Origin: Candidatus Zixiibacteriota bacterium
GTDB taxonomy: Bacteria > Zixibacteria > MSB-5A5 > UBA10806
Assembly (NCBI GenBank): GCA_020344055.1
Contig: CP070813.1
Location: 1,438,694-1,472,956, forward strand
Direction: 5' to 3'
DNA: 34,263 bases
The position numbers and the translations under genes were made by a program. The notes under the pieces are model-generated. The model did not search any database. It was not told the DNA's origin and saw only the letters and a list, made by a program, of their open reading frames with translations. Shown one piece after another: positions 7,990 to 15,216 of the stretch (the first letter of the stretch is position 1; every line of letters begins with the position of its first letter).

Positions 7990-9195
7990 ATGGGGAAGAC
8001 GTTTGATTGGAGCCTGTTTGTTGCGGCTTTGCTTTTGAGTATTATCGGGATCGTACTTATTTATGCGGCCTCCTATTATTCCTTACAGCCGGAAACCAAA
8101 GCTCTTTCTCTAAAGCAGCTAATCTGGCTGGGAATCGGCCTGGGAGTTTGCGCGGGGATCTATTTCACCCCCCTGAAAATCCATGAGGCTTTTTCATTCG
8201 TATACTATTTCTCGATCATTGTGGTTCTAATTATTTTACTGGCGACAACGGGCGGAGTGGCAACTAGATGGTTCCGTCTGGGGGGATTCAATATCCAGCC
8301 CTCGGAATTGGCCAAATTGGCGGTCGTCCTGGCGGTATCGAGATATATAGCCTTTCGGAAAATCAAACCCGGCGATCTATCCTGGATTTTTGTCATACTT
8401 CTTTTTATTTCCGTGCCGGCGGCATTAGTCTTAGTCCAGCCCGATCTCGGCAGCTCCCTGGTATTTTTTGCTATTTTTATCGCCATGCTGTTCTGGTCGG
8501 GGTTGCCTCTGACAAAAATAATCCTGATTATATCTCCCATTATCAGCCTGATATGCGCCTTTCACTGGTTTTCCTGGGCGGTCTTTTTCTTTCTCCTTCT
8601 GGTTCTTGTTTTTGTTTCTCGCCTGAGAATTTCGCAGGGTTCCTTTTTTGTTACGGTTAACCTCGCGGTCGGAATGATCACCCCCATAATGTGGAACAAG
8701 CTTCATGATTATCAGAAAATGAGGATAATTACGTTTCTCGATCCCGGTCAGGATCCCCGGGGAGCGGGTTACCAGATTATCCAGTCCAAAATTGCGGTAG
8801 GAGCAGGAGGCTTGTTCGGACAGGGCTTTTTGCAGGGCACTCAGACTAAACTCAACTTCCTGCCGGAGCAGCATACCGATTTTATATTCTCCGTCCTTGC
8901 GGAGCAATTCGGTTTTGTGGGGTGCCTTATCGTCCTGATTTTATTTGCGTGGATTATCTATAGAGGTTTCGCCATTGCCTTAAAGGCCAGAAATCAGTTT
9001 TACAGTTACGCCGCCTGCGGCCTGACGGCGGTGCTGGTTTTCCAGGCTATCATTAATATCGGCATGACCATTGGGCTTATGCCGGTAACCGGATTGCCCC
9101 TCCCTTTCATGAGCTACGGAGGTTCTTCGATGGTGTTTTTCTGGGCGTCCATAGGTTTGCTGTTGACAATTAACCGCAACTGGCAGGAGTATTGA
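7990..9195 (+). CDS. rodA: Peptidoglycan glycosyltransferase RodA (SEDS)
   Basis: 401 residues with about ten transmembrane helices. SEDS signatures include FDWSLFVAALLLSIIGIVLIYAAS at the N-terminus (split across helix 1), GGFNIQPSELAKLAVVL, VQPDLGSSLVF, the extracellular loop DPGQDPRGAGYQIIQSKIA with the catalytic-loop Asp, and LNFLPEQHTDFIFSVLAEQFG followed by TGLPLPFMSYGGSSM. RodA polymerises lipid II glycan strands as partner of PBP2. Only one base separates it from mrdA, and its stop shares bases with the lgt start (TGATG). Confidence 0.95.
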   Translation: MGKTFDWSLFVAALLLSIIGIVLIYAASYYSLQPETKALSLKQLIWLGIGLGVCAGIYFTPLKIHEAFSFVYYFSIIVVLIILLATTGGVATRWFRLGGFNIQPSELAKLAVVLAVSRYIAFRKIKPGDLSWIFVILLFISVPAALVLVQPDLGSSLVFFAIFIAMLFWSGLPLTKIILIISPIISLICAFHWFSWAVFFFLLLVLVFVSRLRISQGSFFVTVNLAVGMITPIMWNKLHDYQKMRIITFLDPGQDPRGAGYQIIQSKIAVGAGGLFGQGFLQGTQTKLNFLPEQHTDFIFSVLAEQFGFVGCLIVLILFAWIIYRGFAIALKARNQFYSYAACGLTAVLVFQAIINIGMTIGLMPVTGLPLPFMSYGGSSMVFFWASIGLLLTINRNWQEY

Positions 9196-10028
9196 TGTAT
9201 CCCCAACCGCTGAAATTCATTGGAATCGAGTTTATCCGTTCATACGGAGTTATGCTGGCATTGGGATTTCTCATCGGAATCCTCTGGGCCAGAAAAAGAG
9301 CCGTGAAAGCAAGTATTCCTTCGGAACATGTGATTGATCTCTCTTTTATAGTCCTGATCGCCTCGGTCATAGGATCGCGTTTCTTTTATGTCGTTTACCA
9401 CCTCGACGAGTTCTCAAACAACCTCTTAAATATGGTAAATCCCTTTCAGGCGGGGACTGTCGGTATAGCCGGCCTGTCCATGATGGGCGGGATAATCCTG
9501 GCGCTGGCTTCGGCCGTAATTTTCTTAATTGTGAAAAAAATCAATCCCTGGCCTTTATTCGATGCCATGATGCCGATGTTCGCCCTTGGCCTGGGAATAA
9601 CCCGTGTGGGATGTTTTCTTAACGGCTGCTGCTACGGCCTCCCGGCTCACGATCATTTCGGGCTGGTTTTCCCGATGGAATCGCCAGCCGGCTTTCACTA
9701 TCCGGGAATACCGATAATTCCCACCCAGTTGTATTCCTCCATCGCCGGATTCATAATCTTGGCTGTTGTCCTTATAAGCGAGAGATACAAGAGGTTCGAC
9801 GGTCATTCTTTCTGGCTGACGATCGGGCTTTATTCGATCTGGCGGTTCATTATAGATTTTTTCCGCTATTACGAGGGTTCCATGATTTTCGCCACAATAG
9901 GTGATCAGGCATTTTCCAAGAATCAATTTTTAACTGTATTGTTATTTTTGCTTTCTGTGATCGCTTATATTATCATGTATCTAAGGAATAAGAAAAAGAC
10001 TGCCCGTAATGATAAAGGGAATACTTGA
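9195..10028 (+). CDS. lgt: Prolipoprotein diacylglyceryl transferase (divergent Lgt)
   Basis: 277 residues from ATG 9195, chosen over the in-frame TTG at 9192 because GGAG lies upstream at normal spacing and the TGATG overlap with rodA is the usual coupling form. Seven hydrophobic helices are visible. The Lgt signature region reads GITRVGCFLNGCCYG, matching the RIGCFLxGCCYG form of divergent Lgts rather than the E. coli RIGNFINGELWG form; the key Arg and Asn are present. The usual HGG motif is replaced by MMGG. The enzyme adds diacylglycerol to the lipobox Cys of prolipoproteins in the inner membrane. A plausible substrate, the FN3 lipoprotein, lies 5 kb downstream. Lgt overlaps comF by 20 nt. 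Confidence 0.88.
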   Translation: MYPQPLKFIGIEFIRSYGVMLALGFLIGILWARKRAVKASIPSEHVIDLSFIVLIASVIGSRFFYVVYHLDEFSNNLLNMVNPFQAGTVGIAGLSMMGGIILALASAVIFLIVKKINPWPLFDAMMPMFALGLGITRVGCFLNGCCYGLPAHDHFGLVFPMESPAGFHYPGIPIIPTQLYSSIAGFIILAVVLISERYKRFDGHSFWLTIGLYSIWRFIIDFFRYYEGSMIFATIGDQAFSKNQFLTVLLFLLSVIAYIIMYLRNKKKTARNDKGNT

Positions 10029-10764
10029 CCGATCCGGTGTAATCGCCCGCGGAATTTTCGAAGATTTCAAACAGCTCCTATCGCCCCCTTTGTGCATCGG
10101 CTGCGACGGCGATCTGGCGGACAACGATCCGGTTTTCTGCGAATCGTGCCTGGAATCGTTGAAATCGAAATGCCGGGGAGTACGCCCGATCTGCCCTTTT
10201 TGCGGACGCCTTGATTCCACCCGCAAAAACAATGGTTGCTGCAGCCGGTCGTCGGCAATAAGGCTTTATTACTGGGGCAGGTATGAAGACGAGATGGTGG
10301 AATATATTTTGAAATTTAAATTCCATGGCGTTCTGGAACTGGGAATTCGATTGACCAACGAAGCTTTGAATCAACTCGGGGAACTCCTGCGAAAAAACGA
10401 TTATGATTATGTTATTCCTGTCCCTTTGCACGGCAGGAGACAGCGCAGAAGGGAATACAATCAATCTGAAATAATCGCCAGAACCGTTTCCAGAACCATA
10501 GGGGCCGAATATATACCCGATTCGATTTTCAGGGTGCGATCCACAAAGCAGCAGGCCAAGATCCACTACGAGAACGAAAGATGGGAGAACGTAGAAAACG
10601 CCTTCAGCCTCTTATCGAAAAAGGGTGTTGATTTCGTGGGCAGAAGGGTTTTGATTGTCGATGATATCGTTACGACCGGGGCGACCGTCTACGAAGTTTC
10701 GAGGCCGATTCGAGAACAGAATCCTGACAGAGTCGATGTTTTCAGCCTGGCTTACGCCGGATAA
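10009..10764 (+). CDS. comF: ComF family protein (zinc-finger plus phosphoribosyltransferase)
   Basis: 251 residues. The N-terminal part carries three CxxC pairs (LCIGC, FCESC, ICPFCG) forming a zinc-finger region. It is followed by a type I phosphoribosyltransferase domain with VIPVPLHGRRQRRREYNQSE, KQQAKIH and the PRPP-binding RVLIVDDIVTTGATVYE motif. Members assist DNA uptake in naturally transformable bacteria and may act as PRPP-dependent or DNA-handling proteins; the biochemical role is unsettled. No other competence genes are present, so competence is not implied by context. It overlaps lgt by 20 nt and precedes the archease gene by 11 nt. Confidence 0.9.
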   Translation: MIKGILDRSGVIARGIFEDFKQLLSPPLCIGCDGDLADNDPVFCESCLESLKSKCRGVRPICPFCGRLDSTRKNNGCCSRSSAIRLYYWGRYEDEMVEYILKFKFHGVLELGIRLTNEALNQLGELLRKNDYDYVIPVPLHGRRQRRREYNQSEIIARTVSRTIGAEYIPDSIFRVRSTKQQAKIHYENERWENVENAFSLLSKKGVDFVGRRVLIVDDIVTTGATVYEVSRPIREQNPDRVDVFSLAYAG

Positions 10765-10775
10765 GGGGTATTAGT

Positions 10776-11198
10776 ATGGGTTTCAGGATACTCGAGGATA
10801 TCGTCTCCGGAGACTTCGCGTTCGAGGCCTTCGGAGAAACCCTGGAGGATCTATTTTCCAGTTGCGGCGAGGCATGTTTCAGCGCCATGGCGGAATTATC
10901 GAAAGTGGAACCCAGAATCGACCACTCCATAGATATCAGCGCCGATAGCATCGATGATCTTCTGGTTGGTTTCCTTTCAGAACTGATCTATCTGAAAGAC
11001 GCCGAAAAGGTCTTCTTTTCAAGGTTCGATATCAAAATAGATAACGTAAAAAATTCTTTGATCGCTGTTGCGCGGGGGGAGAGGATAGATTATAATAAGC
11101 ATGAAATCAAGGTTGACGTAAAGGCGGCGACTTATCACGGTCTTGAAATCAAGCGGCATGAAAAGGGATTTAAAGTAAGGGTGATTCTGGATCTTTAG
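10776..11198 (+). CDS. Archease, RtcB cofactor
   Basis: 140 residues, the normal length for archease. The N-terminus (FRILEDIVSGDFAFEAFGETLEDLF) aligns with the family opening, but the usual DHTAD metal motif is degenerate. The C-terminal VDVKAATYHGLEI stretch and the final IxLDL are clearly family-like. Archease speeds RtcB guanylylation and allows multiple turnovers of RNA ligation. It lies 3 nt before rtcB, and this pairing is the strongest support. An AAGGGG precedes ATG 10776 at suitable spacing. The degenerate metal motif could mean altered cofactor handling (inference). Confidence 0.85.
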   Translation: MGFRILEDIVSGDFAFEAFGETLEDLFSSCGEACFSAMAELSKVEPRIDHSIDISADSIDDLLVGFLSELIYLKDAEKVFFSRFDIKIDNVKNSLIAVARGERIDYNKHEIKVDVKAATYHGLEIKRHEKGFKVRVILDL

Positions 11199-11201
11199 GA
11201 C

Positions 11202-12647
11202 ATGGAAAGAAAAAAAGTAGCGGAAAATATCTGGGAGATTCCGGTAAGTCATAAGCAAGGGATGAGAGTCCCGGCGCGGATAGTGGCTTCGGATAATCTC
11301 ATGAATAACATGGATGAAGGCGTTATCAACCAGATCACCAATGTCGCCTGTTTGCCGGGAATCAAAGGATATGCCTGGTGTATGCCGGATGGCCATCACG
11401 GGTACGGTTTTCCCATCGGCGGCGTGGCCGCGTTCGATACCGAAAAGGGCATTATCTCTCCGGGCGGAATCGGATTCGACATCAATTGCGGCGTCAGGAT
11501 GATGAGCACGAACCTGACCGAGGAGGAGGTCAGGCCCAAGCTCAGGCAGCTTATAGACGGCATATTCAGTTCCGTTCCGGCCGGAGTGGGTAAAAGCGGA
11601 TTCGTGAGGTTAAATAGAAAATCGTTTGAGGATATCATGACTTCCGGGGCGACGTGGTGCCACAAGAACGGATACGCCTTCGAATCGGACCTGGATCATA
11701 TAGAACAGCGCGGCAAAATTCCCGGCGCCGACCCCTCGGCGGTATCGGATAAAGCGTTCAAGCGAGGCGTCGATCAGATGGGCACGCTCGGTTCCGGCAA
11801 TCATTATCTGGAAATTCAAACCGTCCGCTTCGATGAAGGCTGCGATAGGGATATCGCCGAGAAACTCGGAGTGAGAGAGCCCGGGCAGATCGTGATCATG
11901 ATTCATTGCGGTTCGCGAGGCTTCGGTCATCAGATAGGAACTGATTATCTTCAAAGTTTCGGCGGGGCTATGCAGAAATACGGTATCAAGACCAACGACA
12001 GGGAGCTGGCCTGCGCCCCGATAGGTTCCCCCGAGGGCAAAGCCTATTTTGGCGCCATGGCCTGCGCCGCCAACACCGCTTTCGCCAACAGGCAGGTGAT
12101 CACCGATTCGATCAGGAAATGCTTCTCTAAAGCCTTCGAAAAGCCGGTGGATCGTCTCGGTATGAGTCTTATCTATGACGTCGCCCACAATATCGCCAAA
12201 TTCGAGAAATACGATTTCAACGGTAAATTGACGCCGGTTCTGGTTCATCGCAAAGGGGCGACCAGGGCGTTCGGGCCCGGGAATCCCGAGTTGTCAGGGC
12301 TATTCAGAGAAATCGGCCAGCCGGTACTGGTCGGCGGCTCTATGCAAACCGGTTCTTATCTCTTGGTGGGCACCAAAAAGGCCGAACAGCTTACCTTCGG
12401 GTCAACACTGCACGGGGCCGGACGGGTCATGTCACGATCCCGGGCAAAAAGGCAAATTAGAGGATCCAACCTGCAACAGATAATGGAAAAAGAGGGGATA
12501 ATCGTGAAGGCCGCATCTTTCGCGGGGCTCGCCGAGGAGGCCGGATTCGCCTATAAGGACGTTTCCGAAGTCGTGAAAGTCGTTGATAAGGTTGGTATTT
12601 CTAAAAAGGTGGCCCGCCTTCTGCCTCTGGCGAATATAAAGGGTTGA
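11202..12647 (+). CDS. rtcB: tRNA-splicing/RNA repair ligase RtcB
   Basis: 481 residues, full length. Mn-binding residues are visible as D93 and C96 in GIGFDINCGVRMM, His in LGSGNHYLEIQ, His in IHCGSRGFGHQIG and His in YDVAHNIAKFE. The nucleophile that is guanylylated is His404 in TLHGAGRVMSRSRAKRQ. The enzyme joins 2',3'-cyclic phosphate (or 3'-phosphate) to 5'-OH RNA ends using GTP and Mn2+. Bacteria lack spliced tRNAs of the archaeal type, so repair of damaged tRNA/rRNA is the usual proposal. Together with archease it forms a complete ligation module, here appended to an envelope operon rather than an rtcA/rtcR locus. Confidence 0.96.
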   Translation: MERKKVAENIWEIPVSHKQGMRVPARIVASDNLMNNMDEGVINQITNVACLPGIKGYAWCMPDGHHGYGFPIGGVAAFDTEKGIISPGGIGFDINCGVRMMSTNLTEEEVRPKLRQLIDGIFSSVPAGVGKSGFVRLNRKSFEDIMTSGATWCHKNGYAFESDLDHIEQRGKIPGADPSAVSDKAFKRGVDQMGTLGSGNHYLEIQTVRFDEGCDRDIAEKLGVREPGQIVIMIHCGSRGFGHQIGTDYLQSFGGAMQKYGIKTNDRELACAPIGSPEGKAYFGAMACAANTAFANRQVITDSIRKCFSKAFEKPVDRLGMSLIYDVAHNIAKFEKYDFNGKLTPVLVHRKGATRAFGPGNPELSGLFREIGQPVLVGGSMQTGSYLLVGTKKAEQLTFGSTLHGAGRVMSRSRAKRQIRGSNLQQIMEKEGIIVKAASFAGLAEEAGFAYKDVSEVVKVVDKVGISKKVARLLPLANIKG

Positions 12648-12732
12648 ACATCAATCCTGATTAATCCTGCAACATGGATTACCATTAATATTTTAAAAAA
12701 AAAGCTTATTTTGGTCTTACCGTATTATTTTC

Positions 12733-12760
12733 TTGTCATATTTTCCGAAATATGTATTTA
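12733..12760 (+). promoter_or_regulatory. Promoter with embedded 7-bp palindrome
   Basis: TTGTCA (12733-12738), 16-nt spacer, TATTTA (12755-12760). A perfect inverted repeat CATATTT-TCCG-AAATATG (12737-12754) fills the spacer, a position suited to a repressor or activator operator, although it could also form a small hairpin. It drives the zinc-ribbon gene starting at 12774. Confidence 0.4.
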
Positions 12761-12773
12761 GAGGAAATCGACT

Positions 12774-12986
12774 ATGTTCCAACGATTCAAATCATATCGT
12801 GAATTAAAGTCGTCCCTTTCCCTTGACAACTTCGAAATCTTGCCTATCGATTCGGAAAGCAGATGCGTTTACTGCGGCTTGGATTTATATGAAATTCTTT
12901 ATGAGGACGGGCACAATGCCTACGTACGATGCAATCTTTGCAGCGCCTTCTGGATAATGCCCAGCAAATCCTTGGATTTCGCCTGA
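12774..12986 (+). CDS. Small zinc-ribbon protein of unknown function
   Basis: 70 residues, start ATG 12774 with GAGGAAA upstream at good spacing. Two CxxC pairs (C31/C34 in CVYCG and C53/C56 in CNLC) are spaced 18 residues apart, as in a single zinc ribbon. A helical acidic/basic N-terminus precedes it and a short WIMPSKSLDFA tail follows. I do not recognise a named family. It stands alone between the rtcB operon and pfkA with its own promoter. Size and fold suggest an adaptor or a nucleic-acid or protein-interaction module (inference only). Confidence 0.65.
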   Translation: MFQRFKSYRELKSSLSLDNFEILPIDSESRCVYCGLDLYEILYEDGHNAYVRCNLCSAFWIMPSKSLDFA

Positions 12987-13017
12987 TAACCTCATATCGC
13001 CAATCTTATCGCACTTC

Positions 13018-13044
13018 AGCTTTCCGGCAATATTACGGGAAGCT
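13018..13044 (+). terminator. Hairpin without U-tract, possible terminator
   Basis: AGCTTTCCG (13018-13026) pairs with CGGGAAGCT (13036-13044) through one G-U pair, loop 9 nt. No U-run follows, so termination is uncertain. It lies between the zinc-ribbon gene and the pfkA promoter. Confidence 0.25.
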
Positions 13045-13066
13045 TCATGTATATTGGCAAAAAAGC

Positions 13067-13096
13067 TTGACTATATAATCAATCCGCGAGTATAAT
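13067..13096 (+). promoter_or_regulatory. Strong sigma-70-type promoter of the glycolytic cluster
   Basis: TTGACT (13067-13072), 18-nt spacer, perfect TATAAT (13091-13096). It precedes pfkA by 45 nt and is the only strong promoter seen before the pfkA-gap-pgk-tpiA run. Confidence 0.65.
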
Positions 13097-13141
13097 CTTT
13101 CGCTGTCGTTTCGGAGATTTGTGGACGGGAGTTTTTAGGTG

Positions 13142-14104
13142 ATGATGAGAAGGATTGCGATTCTGACCTCCGGCGGAGATGCCCCGGGAATGAATCCCTG
13201 TATCAGGGCCATTGTACACGAGGCGGAAGATAAAGGTATTGAAATATACGCCGTAAGACGCGGCTTCCTGGGGCTTCTGGATAACGATATTTCACACATG
13301 GAGATTAAGGAAACCAGCGGTATCATTCAACGCGGCGGGACCATTCTCCGCTCCGCTCGTTGCGAGGAGTTTAAATATGAGGAAGCGCAAAAAGAGGGGA
13401 TAAAAAACCTGATAGATCATGATTGCGACGGCTTAATCGTTATCGGCGGAGACGGATCGTTAAGGGGCGCATCCGCCATCTCGGATAGAGGCGTTAGCGT
13501 GATAGGAATTCCGGCATCCATTGATAACGATATTTACGGCACGGACATGGCCCTGGGGGTCGATACGGCCCTCAACAACATCGTTGAGGTAATCGACAAG
13601 ATCAAGGATACCGCCTCATCTCATGAAAGGACTTTTATTATCGAGGTTATGGGCAGGGGAGCCGGGTATCTGGCCATAATCTCCGCCATAGCCACCGGGG
13701 CCGAGGCAGCGATTATCCCGGAGGTGGAATACGACCTGGAGAAAATCGCCGGCCGTATCCTGGAAAGGTACAAAAGGCATAAGACCGCCAATATCATAGT
13801 GGTAGCGGAGGGAGCCTCGAGCGGTTACCAGATAGGCCGAAAACTTTCGAAAATCGCGAACATAGTATCGAAGATAACCGTGCTCGGACATCTTCAAAGG
13901 GGCGGCTCCCCGTCCTCTTTCGACAGGCTGCTCGGTTCCAGGTTGGGCTCCGCCGCCGTTAATAGACTGATAAACGGCGAATCAAACGTGATGGTCGGGA
14001 TTGTAAAGGGTGAGTTGAAAACGACCTCCTTTGAGGATGTGCTCGGCAAGAAAAAAGAATTTGACGAAAACCTGATAAAACTTGCTAAAACGCTCGGAAA
14101 ATAG
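13142..14104 (+). CDS. pfkA: 6-phosphofructokinase, ATP-type
   Basis: 320 residues from ATG 13142, preferred because GGGAG lies about 10 nt upstream; an in-frame GTG at 13139 and an ATG at 13145 are alternatives. Motifs are RIAILTSGGDAPGMN (nucleotide site), VIGGDGSLRGA, PASIDNDIYGTD with the catalytic Asp, and LGHLQRGGSPSSFDR. The glycine after GGD (GGDGS rather than GGDDT) marks the ATP-dependent rather than the PPi-dependent form. The residue before SIDND is Ala, where E. coli has Gly and PPi enzymes have Lys. It phosphorylates fructose 6-phosphate in the committed step of glycolysis and heads the glycolytic cluster. Confidence 0.94.
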   Translation: MMRRIAILTSGGDAPGMNPCIRAIVHEAEDKGIEIYAVRRGFLGLLDNDISHMEIKETSGIIQRGGTILRSARCEEFKYEEAQKEGIKNLIDHDCDGLIVIGGDGSLRGASAISDRGVSVIGIPASIDNDIYGTDMALGVDTALNNIVEVIDKIKDTASSHERTFIIEVMGRGAGYLAIISAIATGAEAAIIPEVEYDLEKIAGRILERYKRHKTANIIVVAEGASSGYQIGRKLSKIANIVSKITVLGHLQRGGSPSSFDRLLGSRLGSAAVNRLINGESNVMVGIVKGELKTTSFEDVLGKKKEFDENLIKLAKTLGK

Positions 14105-14138
14105 ATTAAGAAATGATCCGGAGAATCTGTATAAATGG

Positions 14139-14156
14139 GCCGAATTGAATTTCGGC
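14139..14156 (+). terminator. Weak hairpin between pfkA and gap
   Basis: GCCGAA and TTCGGC form a 6-bp stem with a 6-nt loop, followed by TGTTTTAATT. It could be an attenuating terminator or an RNA processing site that gives gap its own expression level. Confidence 0.3.
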
Positions 14157-14177
14157 TGTTTTAATTAAGGAGGATTT

Positions 14178-15176
14178 ATGCCCGTTAGAGTTGGAATTAA
14201 CGGTTTCGGTAGAATCGGTCGTTTAGTCACCAGGGCTGGATTTAAGGATCGGGATCTGGAATTCGTGGCCGTCAACGATATTACCGATGCGAAAACCCTG
14301 GCGCATCTTTTTAAATACGATTCCGTTATGGGACCCTATAAGGGAGAGGTGAATGCAGTTGATGGGGGCATAACCATTGATGGCAAATCGCTGAAGATTT
14401 TTTCCGAGCGCGATCCCGCCAATATCCCCTGGAAAGATGTTGGAGCCGAGGTCGTAGTCGAATCCACGGGGCTTTTTAGAACCCGCGAGGCCGTGGAAAA
14501 GCATATAAGCGGAGGCGCCAAAAGGGTACTGATCTCAGCCCCGGCGAAAGGCCATGACGGCACTTTTGTCAAAGGCGTAAACTTCGATCAGTTTGATAAA
14601 TCCAAACACAAGATAATCTCCATAGGTTCTTGCACCACAAACTGTTTGGCTCCTGTAGTTAAAGTATTAAATGATAGCTTTAAAATAAAACAGGCGTTCA
14701 TGACCACCATACATGCCTATACCAATGATCAACGGATTCTGGACGCGCCCCATAAGGACCTGCGCCGCGCGCGATCAGCGGCCTTATCGATGATACCCAC
14801 CACCACCGGCGCCGCCAAAGCGATATCCGAGGTTATACCTGATGTTAAGGGTAAAATCGACGGTTGTGCCATACGGGTGCCGACCCCCGTCGGTTCGCTT
14901 GTGGATCTGGTGGCGGAACTGGGAAAAAGCGTCTCTATCGAGGATGTCAACGCCGCCATGAAAAAAGCGGCAAACGGCCCCATGAAGGGAGTGCTGGAAT
15001 ATACCGAGGATCCCATCGTATCAGTCGATATTATCGCCAATCCTCATTCGTCTATTTTCGACGCCCTTGCTACCATGAAAGTCGGGGATAGTTTCGTTAA
15101 AGTATTTTCATGGTACGATAACGAATGGGGATTTTCCAATCGCATGGTCGATATGTTGAAAATGATGGGGGATTGA
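14178..15176 (+). CDS. gap: Glyceraldehyde-3-phosphate dehydrogenase
   Basis: 332 residues, full length. An NAD-binding GINGFGRIGRLV motif opens the protein; catalytic Cys152 is in SIGSCTTNCLAP, where the first residues differ from the common SNASCTTN; WYDNEWGFSNRMVDM closes it. The enzyme oxidises glyceraldehyde 3-phosphate with NAD and phosphate to 1,3-bisphosphoglycerate. A very strong AAGGAGG precedes ATG 14178 at good spacing, in keeping with high expression. It lies 73 nt after pfkA; pgk follows, but only after an intervening lipoprotein gene. Confidence 0.97.
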   Translation: MPVRVGINGFGRIGRLVTRAGFKDRDLEFVAVNDITDAKTLAHLFKYDSVMGPYKGEVNAVDGGITIDGKSLKIFSERDPANIPWKDVGAEVVVESTGLFRTREAVEKHISGGAKRVLISAPAKGHDGTFVKGVNFDQFDKSKHKIISIGSCTTNCLAPVVKVLNDSFKIKQAFMTTIHAYTNDQRILDAPHKDLRRARSAALSMIPTTTGAAKAISEVIPDVKGKIDGCAIRVPTPVGSLVDLVAELGKSVSIEDVNAAMKKAANGPMKGVLEYTEDPIVSVDIIANPHSSIFDALATMKVGDSFVKVFSWYDNEWGFSNRMVDMLKMMGD

Positions 15177-15216
15177 AAATAATTAACCGTTAATCCTATT
15201 TCCGGGGAGGGGTATT

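Noticed and set aside
11610..12248. 212-codon open frame on the minus strand inside rtcB
   Set aside because: It lies opposite conserved RtcB catalytic sequence and its product shows no family features; it is an antisense shadow.
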